Part shown: in pieces, positions 35,390 through 43,890 of the stretch
Numbering within the stretch: the stretch's first letter is position 1
Layout: the number at the start of each line of letters is the position of its first letter
Origin: Sphingobium sp. D43FB
GTDB taxonomy: Bacteria > Pseudomonadota > Alphaproteobacteria > Sphingomonadales > Sphingomonadaceae
DNA length: 64,000 nt
Assembly (NCBI RefSeq): GCF_002312805.1
Contig: NZ_NMUA01000020.1
Span: forward strand, 1-64,000
Direction of reading: 5' to 3'
Translations under genes and position numbers: made by a program
The notes under the pieces: model-generated
Seen by the model: the letters and a program-made list of their open reading frames with translations, nothing else
What the model was told of the DNA's origin: nothing
Databases searched by the model: none

Positions 35390-36177
35390 AGCGGACGCAT
35401 TTGCCGCTCAACGGCCTGCGCGTGCTGGATGCGGCGGCACGGCATTTATCGTTCACGCGCGCGGCCGACGAACTGGCGGTAACGCCAGCGGCGGTTGGTC
35501 AGCAGATTCGGGCGCTGGAAGATTTGCTGGGCGTGGTGCTGTTCCGCCGCACGCCCAAGGGGCTGGAACTGACGCCCGAAACCGAAGCGGGGCTGGATGC
35601 CCTACGCGCCGGTTTCCTGGAGTTTGAAGATGCCGTGCGGGCGATGCAGGCAGGCCAGGCCAGCAGCGCGCTGACCATCGCCGCGCCGCGCGACATCACC
35701 GCCAAATGGCTCCAGCCGCGCCTGGCTGCCTATGCCGCGCACCAGCCCGACTTGACGTTCCAATTGATCGCAGCGGACGAGGCGCTGGACTTTACCGAAG
35801 CCAATCTCGACCTCGCACTGCGTCTTATTGACGCGGCAGGCGAGCATGAGGGGGTCAAGCTGGGCGAGGCGGCCTTCGTCACGGTGGAAGCCGCGCAGGG
35901 CGGGCCGGAACAGCGGATCGACTGGCCCGGCTGCCCGGCGGGGGACAAGCCCGCGATCATCCGGGTGGCCGATGGCGGGCTGGCGATCGAGGCGGCGGCC
36001 AATGGCTTTGGCCGGGCGCGTGTGCCGTTGCTCCTGGTACAGGCCGATCTGGCGGCAGGCCGGGTGCGGCAGGTCGGGGAGGCGATGCCGAGTTTGCTCA
36101 GCTACTGGCTGATCGCGCCCTTGCCGCAATGGCGGCAAAAGAAGGTCAAGGCGCTGGTTGAAGCGCTGCTGGCCTAA
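35386..36177 (+). CDS. LysR-family transcriptional regulator (GcvA-like)
   Basis: A 263-residue DNA-binding regulator. The N-terminal winged helix-turn-helix (LPLNGLRVLDAAARHLSFTRAADELAVTPAAVGQQIRALED) is of the GcvA subtype. The effector domain follows but is shorter than the usual 295-300 residues in total. The four-base overlap with apaG suggests co-expression with leuB-metZ-apaG, though its targets cannot be told. Confidence 0.88.
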   Translation: MKRTHLPLNGLRVLDAAARHLSFTRAADELAVTPAAVGQQIRALEDLLGVVLFRRTPKGLELTPETEAGLDALRAGFLEFEDAVRAMQAGQASSALTIAAPRDITAKWLQPRLAAYAAHQPDLTFQLIAADEALDFTEANLDLALRLIDAAGEHEGVKLGEAAFVTVEAAQGGPEQRIDWPGCPAGDKPAIIRVADGGLAIEAAANGFGRARVPLLLVQADLAAGRVRQVGEAMPSLLSYWLIAPLPQWRQKKVKALVEALLA

Positions 36178-36191
36178 TCACAGGCCAACGC

Positions 36192-37505
36192 TTATTCGGC
36201 CAGCAGGTTGAGTGCGCGCGTCGTCAGCGCGACGAAGCGCGGTTCGTCCAGGCGGGCGGCGGGATTGTTCCAGCTCGCACTCAGGGCGCGCCATTGTCCG
36301 TCCTTACGTCGTGCAAGAAAGTTCATGGCCATCACGCCGGGTTCGCTACCCCCCTTATAGCCAAGATAGGCCCAGCGCCGCGCATCGGCAGGGGCGACGC
36401 CGGGTTCAATCGCCATGATCGGCAATGCGTCGCCGCCATGGATGCGCAACCAGTCGAGTTGCGCGATCATGTCGGTCGCACTGGCGAACCATTCAATATC
36501 TCCGATCGCGGTCGGGGTTTCGGCTACGCTGCCGACATCCACCTTGTCTGCGGTCAGGCGGGACGCGGCTTCGCGCAGTAGCTCCCGGCGTGCGTCGGGC
36601 GATGCCACAGCATAGCGTCCTTGGAGATCGGCATTGGCGGGCATTTTGAGCGCAAAGGCTTCGGCGGTGGTGAGCAGGGGCAACGCCTGATCCGGGTTCG
36701 CGTGCCCTGTTGTCGTAAGCATGGCATCCACCTTGTCGCGACCCAGCGCCAGCAACAGTGTATCGGTCGCGCTGTTGTCGCTTTCGGCGATCATCGCGGT
36801 GGCGAGGCTGTGCAGCGTCATCGGCGCGCGGTCTGGCCAGTGCAGCAGGCGACCCGAAAAGCTCTTCGGGCCGAGCGGAATGACGTCGCTCCATCGCCGT
36901 TCGCCAGCGCCTACGGCGCGCGCCAGTTCCGCAAGGATGGTCAGCTTGAAGCTGGAGCCGATGGCCATCGCGGTATCGGCGCGGTGCGCTTCTTGCAGTT
37001 GGGGCGGGCTGTTGCCCAATGTCGCAACCGCGAAACTGGTCGCGCCGGGGAGGGCGGCGATATCCGCCATGACCTTGGCCATGCTGTCATTGGCCGTTCG
37101 CGCGCCGACGATGCGTAGGCCCACTACGCGGCCCGGCGGCTGTGGCGCGACGACCAGCGTAAAGCCGACAGTCGCCCGTTCGTAACGGATTTCGACCTGC
37201 CCGGCAGTGGCGCTATCCTGCCGCACGGCCCCCAGTGCGAGCGGTTTGCCATGCTGCGCGCGCAGGTCGGCGGCAACGGCGCGCCAGCGATCCACAGGGA
37301 CAGCATCAAGGAAGAGGGAGGAGAAATAATTGGCCTCGTCACCGGGCGATGTGAGAAGACGAAGCAGTTGTTCGGCGCGAGCTTGATAAGTGGGATTGGG
37401 GGCCGCCTGCGCAGGGAGGGCGATGCTCAACAAAAACAGAAAAACCAAGCTCAGAACCTGTCGTGCTCCTGCGAAAGCAGGAGCCCAGGGTGCTCCATCA
37501 CGCAC
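36192..37505 (-). CDS. Class A beta-lactamase-fold serine hydrolase (exported)
   Basis: A periplasmic serine hydrolase with the class A beta-lactamase motif set: SxxK at Ser184-Lys187 (GSSFKLT), SDN at 242-244 (ESDNSATD) and KGG at 384-386 (GYKGGSEPG). An extra N-terminal domain of about 140 residues (including a region resembling Cpf/ORF19-type domains) precedes it, so it is not a typical resistance enzyme; antibiotic hydrolysis is not established. The signal peptide is VLSLVFLFLLSIALPAQA. The GTG start at 37505 lies upstream of a palindromic repeat, so the first 15 or so residues come from repeat DNA. TTG at 37448, directly at the signal peptide, is an equally good start. Confidence 0.8.
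   Translation of the reverse strand: MRDGAPWAPAFAGARQVLSLVFLFLLSIALPAQAAPNPTYQARAEQLLRLLTSPGDEANYFSSLFLDAVPVDRWRAVAADLRAQHGKPLALGAVRQDSATAGQVEIRYERATVGFTLVVAPQPPGRVVGLRIVGARTANDSMAKVMADIAALPGATSFAVATLGNSPPQLQEAHRADTAMAIGSSFKLTILAELARAVGAGERRWSDVIPLGPKSFSGRLLHWPDRAPMTLHSLATAMIAESDNSATDTLLLALGRDKVDAMLTTTGHANPDQALPLLTTAEAFALKMPANADLQGRYAVASPDARRELLREAASRLTADKVDVGSVAETPTAIGDIEWFASATDMIAQLDWLRIHGGDALPIMAIEPGVAPADARRWAYLGYKGGSEPGVMAMNFLARRKDGQWRALSASWNNPAARLDEPRFVALTTRALNLLAE
37465..37484. repeat. Palindromic repeat GCTCCTGCGAAAGCAGGAGC
   Basis: A perfect 8-bp stem with a GAAA loop, followed by CCAGGG. This element is common between genes in sphingomonad genomes (from memory, not checked). It lies between parE and the serine hydrolase gene, inside the possible N-terminal codons of the latter. 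Confidence 0.6.
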
Positions 37506-37519
37506 CTGTTAACGCCGGT

Positions 37520-39499
37520 TCAAGCATCGATCGCTTCTTCGTCCACCGCCGCCGCATTCTCCTGAATGAACGCAAAGCGATGCGCCGGGTTCGTCCCCAT
37601 CAGGCGATCGACCAGATCACGCACCCCCGCACGTTCCTCGACATCGGCAGGCAGGGTGATGCGGATCAGCATGCGTGTCTTGGGGTCCATGGTGGTTTCG
37701 CGCAACTGCATCGGGTTCATTTCGCCCAGCCCCTTGAAGCGGCTGACATCGACCTTCTTGCCCTTGAACTCCTTGGTCTGCATCAGCGCGGCGCGATGGG
37801 CGTCATCCTTGGCATAGGCGCTCTTGCCACCCGCGACGAGGCGATAGAGCGGCGGCTGGGCAAGGTAGAGATGGCCGCGCCGCACCAGTTCGGGCATTTC
37901 CTGAAAGAAGAAGGTCATCAGCAGCGTCGCGATATGCGCGCCATCGACGTCGGCGTCGGTCATGATGACGATGCGTTCATAGCGCAGATGGTCCGGATTG
38001 CAGTCCTTGCGCGTGCCGCAGCCCAGCGCCAGGATCATGTCGGCAATTTCCTGATTGGCCAGTATCTTCGCATTATTGGCCGATGCGACGTTCAATATCT
38101 TGCCGCGCAGAGGCAGGATCGCCTGCGTCTTGCGGTCGCGTGCCTGCTTGGCGGAACCGCCCGCCGAATCGCCTTCGACCAGAAAGATTTCAGCGCCTTC
38201 GGGATCGTCGTTGGAACAGTCCGTCAGCTTGCCGGGCAGGCGCAGCTTGCGCGAATTGGTCGCGGTCTTGCGCTTGACCTCCTTCTCCTGCTTGCGCTTC
38301 AAACGCTCGTCCATCCGGTCGAGCACATAGGCCAGCAGCGCCTTGCCCCGGTCCATATGGTCAGTCAGATAATGGTCGAAATGATCGCGGACGGCATTTT
38401 CCACCAGCCGCGCCGCTTCCGGCGATGTCAGCCGGTCCTTGGTCTGGCTCTGGAACTGCGGCTCGCGAATAAACACCGACAGCATGATTTCCGATGACGT
38501 CATGATGTCGTCAGCGGTGATGTCCTTCGCCTTTTTCTGCCCCACCAGATCGGCAAAGGCGCGAATGCCCTTGACCAACGCGGCGCGCATCCCGGCTTCA
38601 TGCGTGCCGCCATCGGGCGTCGGGATGGTGTTGCAATACCAGCTATAGCTGCCATCCGACCAGAGCGGCCAGGCGACGGCCCATTCGACCCGCCCCGCGC
38701 CGTCGGGAAAATCCTGATTGCCCGCGAAAAAGACGCTGGTCGCGCATTCGCGGTCGCCGACCTGTTCCTTCAGATGATCGGCAAGGCCACCGGGAAATTG
38801 GAAGACAGCTTCCGTAGGCGTGTCATCGCTGACCAGCTCCGGCGCGCATTTCCAGCGGATTTCGACGCCCGCGAACAGATAGGCTTTTGACCGGGCGAGC
38901 CGGTGCAGGCGCGCGGGCTTGAACTTCTGTTCGCCGAAAATTTCGGTGTCGGGGATGAAACTGACCGATGTGCCGCGCCGGTTGGGCGCACCGCCGACCT
39001 TTTCCAGCGCAGTGACGGGCAGCCCCTGGGAGAAGCTTTGCCGGAACAGTTCCTTGTTCCGCGCGACCTCGACCACGGTGCTGCTCGACAGCGCGTTGAC
39101 CACGCTGATGCCCACGCCATGCAGGCCGCCAGAGGTGGCATAGGCCTTGTCGGTGAACTTGCCGCCCGAATGGAGCGTGGTCATGATCACTTCCAGCGCC
39201 GACTTGCCGGGGAATTTGGGATGCGGATCGACCGGAATGCCACGGCCATTGTCGGTGATGGTCAGGCGGTTGCCCGGTTCCAGCGTGATTTCGATCCGCG
39301 TGGCATGCCCCGCCACCGCCTCGTCCATGCTGTTGTCGAGCACTTCGGACGCGAGATGGTGCAACGCGCGCTCATCCGTGCCGCCGATATACATGCCGGG
39401 ACGGCGACGCACCGGCTCCAGCCCCTCCAGCACTTCGATGGCGGAAGCATCATATTCAGGGGTGGTTGATGGTGCGGCAGCGAACAGGTCTTCGGACAT
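37520..39499 (-). CDS. parE: DNA topoisomerase IV subunit B
   Basis: A 659-residue ATPase subunit of topoisomerase IV, which separates linked daughter chromosomes. The GHKL ATPase motifs are DNSMDEA, DNGRGIPVD and GGLHGVGISVVNALS. The C-terminal TOPRIM part is EIFLVEGDSAGGSAKQARDR with TDADVDGAHI. The absence of the long insert typical of gram-negative GyrB, and the fit with parC at 56509, favour ParE over GyrB. ATG 39499 begins MSEDLF; an earlier in-frame start is unneeded. Confidence 0.93.
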   Translation of the reverse strand: MSEDLFAAAPSTTPEYDASAIEVLEGLEPVRRRPGMYIGGTDERALHHLASEVLDNSMDEAVAGHATRIEITLEPGNRLTITDNGRGIPVDPHPKFPGKSALEVIMTTLHSGGKFTDKAYATSGGLHGVGISVVNALSSSTVVEVARNKELFRQSFSQGLPVTALEKVGGAPNRRGTSVSFIPDTEIFGEQKFKPARLHRLARSKAYLFAGVEIRWKCAPELVSDDTPTEAVFQFPGGLADHLKEQVGDRECATSVFFAGNQDFPDGAGRVEWAVAWPLWSDGSYSWYCNTIPTPDGGTHEAGMRAALVKGIRAFADLVGQKKAKDITADDIMTSSEIMLSVFIREPQFQSQTKDRLTSPEAARLVENAVRDHFDHYLTDHMDRGKALLAYVLDRMDERLKRKQEKEVKRKTATNSRKLRLPGKLTDCSNDDPEGAEIFLVEGDSAGGSAKQARDRKTQAILPLRGKILNVASANNAKILANQEIADMILALGCGTRKDCNPDHLRYERIVIMTDADVDGAHIATLLMTFFFQEMPELVRRGHLYLAQPPLYRLVAGGKSAYAKDDAHRAALMQTKEFKGKKVDVSRFKGLGEMNPMQLRETTMDPKTRMLIRITLPADVEERAGVRDLVDRLMGTNPAHRFAFIQENAAAVDEEAIDA

Positions 39500-39656
39500 G
39501 ACAATAGCTATAGGCGGGCAGGCGTGGCGCGCAAGCATTGTGTCTTATGCGGCACAGCAACGAAAAGTTACGATAAAGCGTGAAACAAACCCTGCATTCA
39601 GACCGTTAGCGCCGTGCAAGAGGGTTATTGACGCCCCCAGGCGAGGAGAATTTTAC

Positions 39657-40499
39657 ATGAAGTTGAGCCATTTTGCACCGCTCGGTGCCACGCTGGCATT
39701 TGTGCTGGCTACCCCTGTGATGGCGCAGGACAGCACCGGCGCGGTCGATTGGACCGGTCCCTATATCGGCGGTTCGTTCGGCTATAACTGGCAGAAGAAC
39801 GACGGCGAAGAACATATCCGTTTCGATGCCGATGCCGACGGCGAATATGACGACGTCATTCGGACGGGCACTGGTGCCAATGCCTTTTCGCCGGGCACCT
39901 GCGGCGGTTCCGCCCGTGGCGCAACGCCGGGCGCAGGTTGTAACGACGACAAGGACGCCATCGGCTGGATGGGTCATGTGGGTTATGACCGTCAGTTCGG
40001 CAGCATCGTCGCCGGTGTGGTCGCTGAAGCCGGTAAGGCCTATATCAGCGACAGCGTGACCGAATATTCCACGACTCCGGCTTTCTATGAAATGACGCGC
40101 CGGATCGACTGGAATGGTAACCTGCGCGCGCGCCTGGGCTACACCACGCCCGGCGGCTTCATGCCGTACATCACTGGCGGTTTGGCTTATGCCAAGGTCA
40201 AGAACAGCTTCGCTACCAGCAATGGTGCCAACAGCTTCACTGAAGTCGATCGCAAGGAAGACGCCTGGGGCTACACCATGGGCGGCGGTATCGAAGCCAA
40301 GGTTTCGGACAATTTCTCGATTGGTGCTCGCTATCTGTGGACCCGCTACAATGTCGATGACTATCGCGTCGATGTCGGTGCAGGCAGCGCGCCTGCGACC
40401 AACCCGTTCCGCATCACCCCTTCGGGCGGCGCGAGCATGAATCGTGGCGACAAGTTCGACACGCAGAGCGTGATGGTCACGACCAGCTTCCGCTTCTGA
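39657..40499 (+). CDS. Outer-membrane beta-barrel protein (porin/Omp25 family)
   Basis: A 280-residue barrel protein: signal peptide to about residue 22 (ATPVMAQD), then the opening GPYIGGSFGYNW and regular alternating strands, ending with the aromatic C-terminal signature TTSFRF. It resembles the opacity/Omp25-type small barrels common in Alphaproteobacteria. ATG 39657 with GAGGAG nine bases upstream gives a clean signal peptide. A strong terminator follows. It is divergent from parE. Its role, channel or structural, cannot be told. Confidence 0.85.
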   Translation: MKLSHFAPLGATLAFVLATPVMAQDSTGAVDWTGPYIGGSFGYNWQKNDGEEHIRFDADADGEYDDVIRTGTGANAFSPGTCGGSARGATPGAGCNDDKDAIGWMGHVGYDRQFGSIVAGVVAEAGKAYISDSVTEYSTTPAFYEMTRRIDWNGNLRARLGYTTPGGFMPYITGGLAYAKVKNSFATSNGANSFTEVDRKEDAWGYTMGGGIEAKVSDNFSIGARYLWTRYNVDDYRVDVGAGSAPATNPFRITPSGGASMNRGDKFDTQSVMVTTSFRF

Positions 40500-40505
40500 T
40501 CAAAA

Positions 40506-40535
40506 AAAGGGCGGTGGCTTTCGCCTCCGCCCTTT
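40506..40535 (+). terminator. Terminator after the outer-membrane barrel gene
   Basis: AAAGGGCGGtGGC pairs with GCCtCCGCCCTTT around a TTTC loop, seven bases after the stop codon. Confidence 0.75.
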
Positions 40536-40549
40536 ATCTATCGGACAAT

Positions 40550-40579
40550 AAAAAGGCCGCCTTTCGGGGCGGCCTTTTT
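40550..40579. terminator. Bidirectional terminator between the barrel gene and gcrA
   Basis: A perfect 12-bp stem (40550-40561 with 40568-40579) flanked by A and T runs. It can stop transcription from both converging genes and is the second hairpin in this 80-bp gap. Confidence 0.85.
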
Positions 40580-40586
40580 TTATGGA

Positions 40587-41288
40587 TTATCGGACGCGCG
40601 GGCCGCCAAAGGGAAGCGGCGGGGGAGGACGACGCGTGCCGCGCGGCAACTGCGCCTGATAGGCGCGGCCGCAATGTTCCACGCAATAAGGGAAGCCCGG
40701 ATTGACCGCGACCCCGCAGAAGTGGAAGTCGGGTTCGCCCGGATGACCCATCGGCCATTTGCAGATCCGCTCGGTCAGGTCGAGCAGCGACGTCTTGTCG
40801 GCAATCTCTGCACTGGGCTTGGCCGGAACCAGGCGACGCGGCGGCGCTGGCGGGATCGGCGCCTGCTGATCGCCCGGACCCTGACGCAGGAAGCCGCCCG
40901 GACCGACGGAAACGATGCGCGGCTGGGGCGGGGGAGGGGGCGTGTCGGATACCACCGGCTCGGCCGCCGGTGCAGCAGCCGCTGGCGGCGGCGTCGGCGC
41001 GGCGGCGCGCGGCGGTGCTGGCGTTGCAGGCGCTGCCGGCGCAGGCGCTGCGCGCTGCGCGGGCGCTTCGGGTTCGGCGGCTGCCACAGGCTTACGCGCT
41101 GCTGCAGCCTTTTTAGGCGCGTCATTGGCCTTAACGGGCGACGGGCGCGATTGCAGGCCCAGGCGATGGGCCTTGCCAATCACCGCATTGCGGCTGACGC
41201 CGCCCAATTCTTCAGCGATCTGGCTGGCGGTCAGGCCGCGCTCCCACATCCCCTTGAGCTGGTCGATACGCTCGTCGGTCCAGGACAA
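40587..41288 (-). CDS. gcrA: GcrA cell-cycle regulator
   Basis: A 233-residue regulator that, in alphaproteobacteria, binds sigma-70 RNA polymerase at CcrM-methylated promoters to control cell-cycle genes. The N-terminus SWTDERIDQLKGMWERGLTASQIAEELGGVSRNAVIGKAHRLGL is diagnostic. A long Ala/Pro-rich linker (residues about 60-150) is followed by a C-terminal cysteine-containing domain (CKWPMGHPGEPDFHFCG, YCVEHC). TTG 41288 is chosen because it is preceded by GAGGAG at the right distance and starts exactly at the conserved SWTDER; a longer frame is open to 41312. Confidence 0.93.
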   Translation of the reverse strand: MSWTDERIDQLKGMWERGLTASQIAEELGGVSRNAVIGKAHRLGLQSRPSPVKANDAPKKAAAARKPVAAAEPEAPAQRAAPAPAAPATPAPPRAAAPTPPPAAAAPAAEPVVSDTPPPPPQPRIVSVGPGGFLRQGPGDQQAPIPPAPPRRLVPAKPSAEIADKTSLLDLTERICKWPMGHPGEPDFHFCGVAVNPGFPYCVEHCGRAYQAQLPRGTRRPPPPLPFGGPRVR

Positions 41289-41404
41289 TGAAAAACTCCT
41301 CACAAATTCCAATATGCTTCCCTATATGGGAACGAGCGCGTGAGGTTCAAATCCTTGAACGGCGCGCTTGCAGCACAACGCACCAGCCGATAGTCGATCC
41401 CACC

Positions 41405-42265
41405 ATGAACGACCAGTCCAAAATTGCCCCCGCAACCCCGGTTGCCGCCGCCTTCGCCGAACCTGGCGTACCCGTGATCCGCAACATCAACTGGGCGGGA
41501 ACGTGGGCGCTGTATCGTAAAGAGGTGCATCGCTTCCTGAAGGTGCAACTCCAGACGGTATGGGCACCGGCGATCACGACGCTGATGTTCCTGGTGATCT
41601 TCATCGTCGCGCTGGGCGGGAGCGGCCGGACAGTCGGCTTGCGCGGCGAAGCGGTGCCCTTTGCCGATTTCATCGCGCCGGGCCTGATCGTCATGGGCAT
41701 GATCAATGCCTGCTTTGCCAATGCGAGCTTCGCGCTGATGGTAGGCAAGGTGCAGGGGACGCTGGTCGATTATCTGATGCCGCCGATTTCCGTCGGCGAA
41801 CTGTTGTTCGCGCTGGCGGGGTCGTCAGTGACGCGCGCGGTGTTCGTGGGCTGCGCCTTGTGGGGAGCGATGGCGCTCTGGCCGGGCGTGCATGTGACCC
41901 CGGCGCATCTATGGGCGGTGGTCTGGTTCGGGCTGCTCGGCACCAGCTTCGTCGCCTTTCTCGGCGTGCTGACGTCGATCTGGGCCGAGAAGTTCGATCA
42001 TGGCGCGGCGATCACCAATTTCGTGATCGGGCCGCTCGCTTTGCTGTCGGGCACCTTTTATTCGATCGACCGCTTGCCGCCCTTTTTCCAGGCGATCAGC
42101 CACGCCAATCCCTTCTTCTACATCATATCGGGCTTCCGCTATGGCTTCGTCGCGGCGGCCGATACCAACATCGTCGTCGGCAGCATCGTGCTGCTGACGC
42201 TGAACCTGATCTTCGGCGGGCTATGCTATGCGCTGTTGCGCCGTGGCTGGAAGATCAAGGCCTGA
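41405..42265 (+). CDS. ABC-2 type transporter permease
   Basis: A 286-residue inner-membrane protein with six predicted helices and the ABC-2 signature near the end (GTFYSIDRLPPFFQAISHANPFFYIISGFRYGF). Such permeases export lipids, drugs or polysaccharides with a separate ATPase. No ATPase gene is next to it in this window. ATG 41405 is chosen; a longer reading starts within the gcrA promoter region. Substrate unknown. It lies beside the polysaccharide genes but on the opposite strand to ugd. Confidence 0.88.
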   Translation: MNDQSKIAPATPVAAAFAEPGVPVIRNINWAGTWALYRKEVHRFLKVQLQTVWAPAITTLMFLVIFIVALGGSGRTVGLRGEAVPFADFIAPGLIVMGMINACFANASFALMVGKVQGTLVDYLMPPISVGELLFALAGSSVTRAVFVGCALWGAMALWPGVHVTPAHLWAVVWFGLLGTSFVAFLGVLTSIWAEKFDHGAAITNFVIGPLALLSGTFYSIDRLPPFFQAISHANPFFYIISGFRYGFVAAADTNIVVGSIVLLTLNLIFGGLCYALLRRGWKIKA

Positions 42266-42269
42266 CCGG

Positions 42270-42398
42270 TCAGAGGAAGGCCGCAAAGATTGGGATAACG
42301 AGCATCGCAACCCCGATCAGCAACGCTGCCAATATCCAATGATGCCAGCGGGGAAGGGCGCGGTCATCGCCGCGCCCTTCCTGCCATGGCCAGATCAT
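42270..42398 (-). CDS. Small single-span membrane protein (42 residues)
   Basis: A 42-codon frame that starts ten bases after the ugd stop. The product has a charged first half (WPWQEGRGDDRALPRWHHW) and one strong membrane helix (ILAALLIGVAMLVIPIFAAFL) reaching the very end, so it would be a tail-anchored or single-span inner-membrane protein. The even charge distribution before the helix and tight spacing to ugd argue for a real gene. No family is recognised and the start has no strong binding site. Confidence 0.45.
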   Translation of the reverse strand: MIWPWQEGRGDDRALPRWHHWILAALLIGVAMLVIPIFAAFL

Positions 42399-42408
42399 AG
42401 CGGTCTGA

Positions 42409-43725
42409 TCACTGGGTCGCGCCGCCGCCGACGCGCGCCAGCGTAAACCCCGCCTCGGTGACTTCGGCGAGCGGATAGATGTTGCGCAGATCGACGAGCG
42501 CATTGCCGTTCATCGCACTGGCGAGGCGCTTCATGTCGAGCGCGCGGAAAATATCCCATTCGGTGACCAGCACCAGCACGTCGGCACCCTCGGCCGCTTC
42601 ATAGGCGTCCTTGGCCATGGTGACGCTGGGCATCATGGGGGCTGCGACCTCCATGCCCTCGGGATCATAAGCGACGATCTTCGCGCCCGCATCCTCCAGC
42701 GCCTGGACGATGGCGAGGCTCGGCGCATCGCGCATGTCGTCGGTATTGGGCTTGAAGGTCAGGCCCAGCAGCGCGACTGTCTTGCCACGCGCGTCGCCGC
42801 CCAGCGCCTTGACGATCTTGCGGCCCATGGCGCGCTTGCGCAGGTCGTTGACCTGGACCACCGTCTCGACGATGCGGATCGGCGTGTCATGATCCTGGCC
42901 GGTCTTGACCAGCGCCAGCGTATCCTTGGGGAAGCAGGAGCCGCCATAGCCCGGTCCTGCATGCAGGAATTTGGAGCCGATACGGTTGTCGAGGCCAATG
43001 CCGCGCGACACGTCCTGCACATCGGCGCCGACCGCCTCGCACAGGTCCGCCATCTCGTTGATGAAGGTGATCTTGGTCGCCAGAAAGGCGTTGGCGGCAT
43101 ATTTGATCAGTTCGGCGGTACGGCGCCCGGTGAACATCAGCGGCGCCTGATTGAGGTTGAGCGGGCGATAGACCTGGCTCATCACCGCGATGGCGCGTTC
43201 CGAGCCGGTGGTGCCGACGACAACGCGGTCGGGCCGCTTGAAATCGCCGATCGCCGCGCCTTCGCGCAAAAATTCGGGGTTGGACACGACCTGGATATCA
43301 AGGTCAGGCTTCAATTCCCGCGCGATTCGTTCGACCTCGTCGCCGGTGCCGACGGGCACGGTGGACTTGGTGACGATGACTGCCGGGCCATCGAGCGCAG
43401 CGACGATTTCCCGCGCTGCAGCATAGACATAGGAGAGGTCGGCATGGCCATCGCCGCGCCGCGAAGGCGTGCCGACAGCAATGAAGATCGCGTCCGCGCC
43501 CTTGACGCCCGCGGCGAGGTCCGTGGTGAAGGTCAGGCGGCCCGATGCGGCATTGTCGCCGACCAGCTTGTCCAGCCCCGGCTCGAAAATCGGCATCCGC
43601 CCCGCTTCGATCGCCGCGATCTTGCCCGCATCCTTGTCGACGCAGACCACATCATGGCCGAAATCCGCAAAACAGGCCCCTGACACAAGGCCCACATACC
43701 CCGTGCCGATCATCGTGATTTTCAT
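42409..43725 (-). CDS. ugd: UDP-glucose 6-dehydrogenase
   Basis: A 438-residue NAD-dependent enzyme making UDP-glucuronate, a precursor of acidic polysaccharides and of UDP-galacturonate. The Rossmann start is KITMIGTGYVGLVSGACFADFGH, the active cysteine is in GPGYGGSCFPKDTLAL, and the family C-terminal domain contains LGLTFKPNTDDMRDAPS. It is divergent from wecB over a 165-bp AT-rich gap that probably holds the promoters for both directions. Confidence 0.95.
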   Translation of the reverse strand: MKITMIGTGYVGLVSGACFADFGHDVVCVDKDAGKIAAIEAGRMPIFEPGLDKLVGDNAASGRLTFTTDLAAGVKGADAIFIAVGTPSRRGDGHADLSYVYAAAREIVAALDGPAVIVTKSTVPVGTGDEVERIARELKPDLDIQVVSNPEFLREGAAIGDFKRPDRVVVGTTGSERAIAVMSQVYRPLNLNQAPLMFTGRRTAELIKYAANAFLATKITFINEMADLCEAVGADVQDVSRGIGLDNRIGSKFLHAGPGYGGSCFPKDTLALVKTGQDHDTPIRIVETVVQVNDLRKRAMGRKIVKALGGDARGKTVALLGLTFKPNTDDMRDAPSLAIVQALEDAGAKIVAYDPEGMEVAAPMMPSVTMAKDAYEAAEGADVLVLVTEWDIFRALDMKRLASAMNGNALVDLRNIYPLAEVTEAGFTLARVGGGATQ

Positions 43726-43890
43726 GAGATAGTCAGGCTCCGTATAGAATTGGACAGGCGCAATGGCGGTTTAACATAGTCTTTCTATATTACAATTCGC
43801 CGCATTGCAGCAACGACACAAGCATAGCGTTTAGCCCCTATACACTTTTATCTGCCAAGGCAGGCCGGTCGGCAATCGGGCAAGGGATGA
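43726..43890. promoter_or_regulatory. Divergent promoter region ugd / wecB
   Basis: A 165-bp gap, AT-rich in its middle (TTTCTATATTACAATTCG around 43783-43800), between divergent sugar-nucleotide genes. It should contain both promoters; no specific box is certain. Confidence 0.4.

Noticed and set aside
39147-39656. Upstream extension of the outer-membrane barrel gene
   Set aside because: It is antisense to parE; a perfect signal peptide with GAGGAG begins at 39657.
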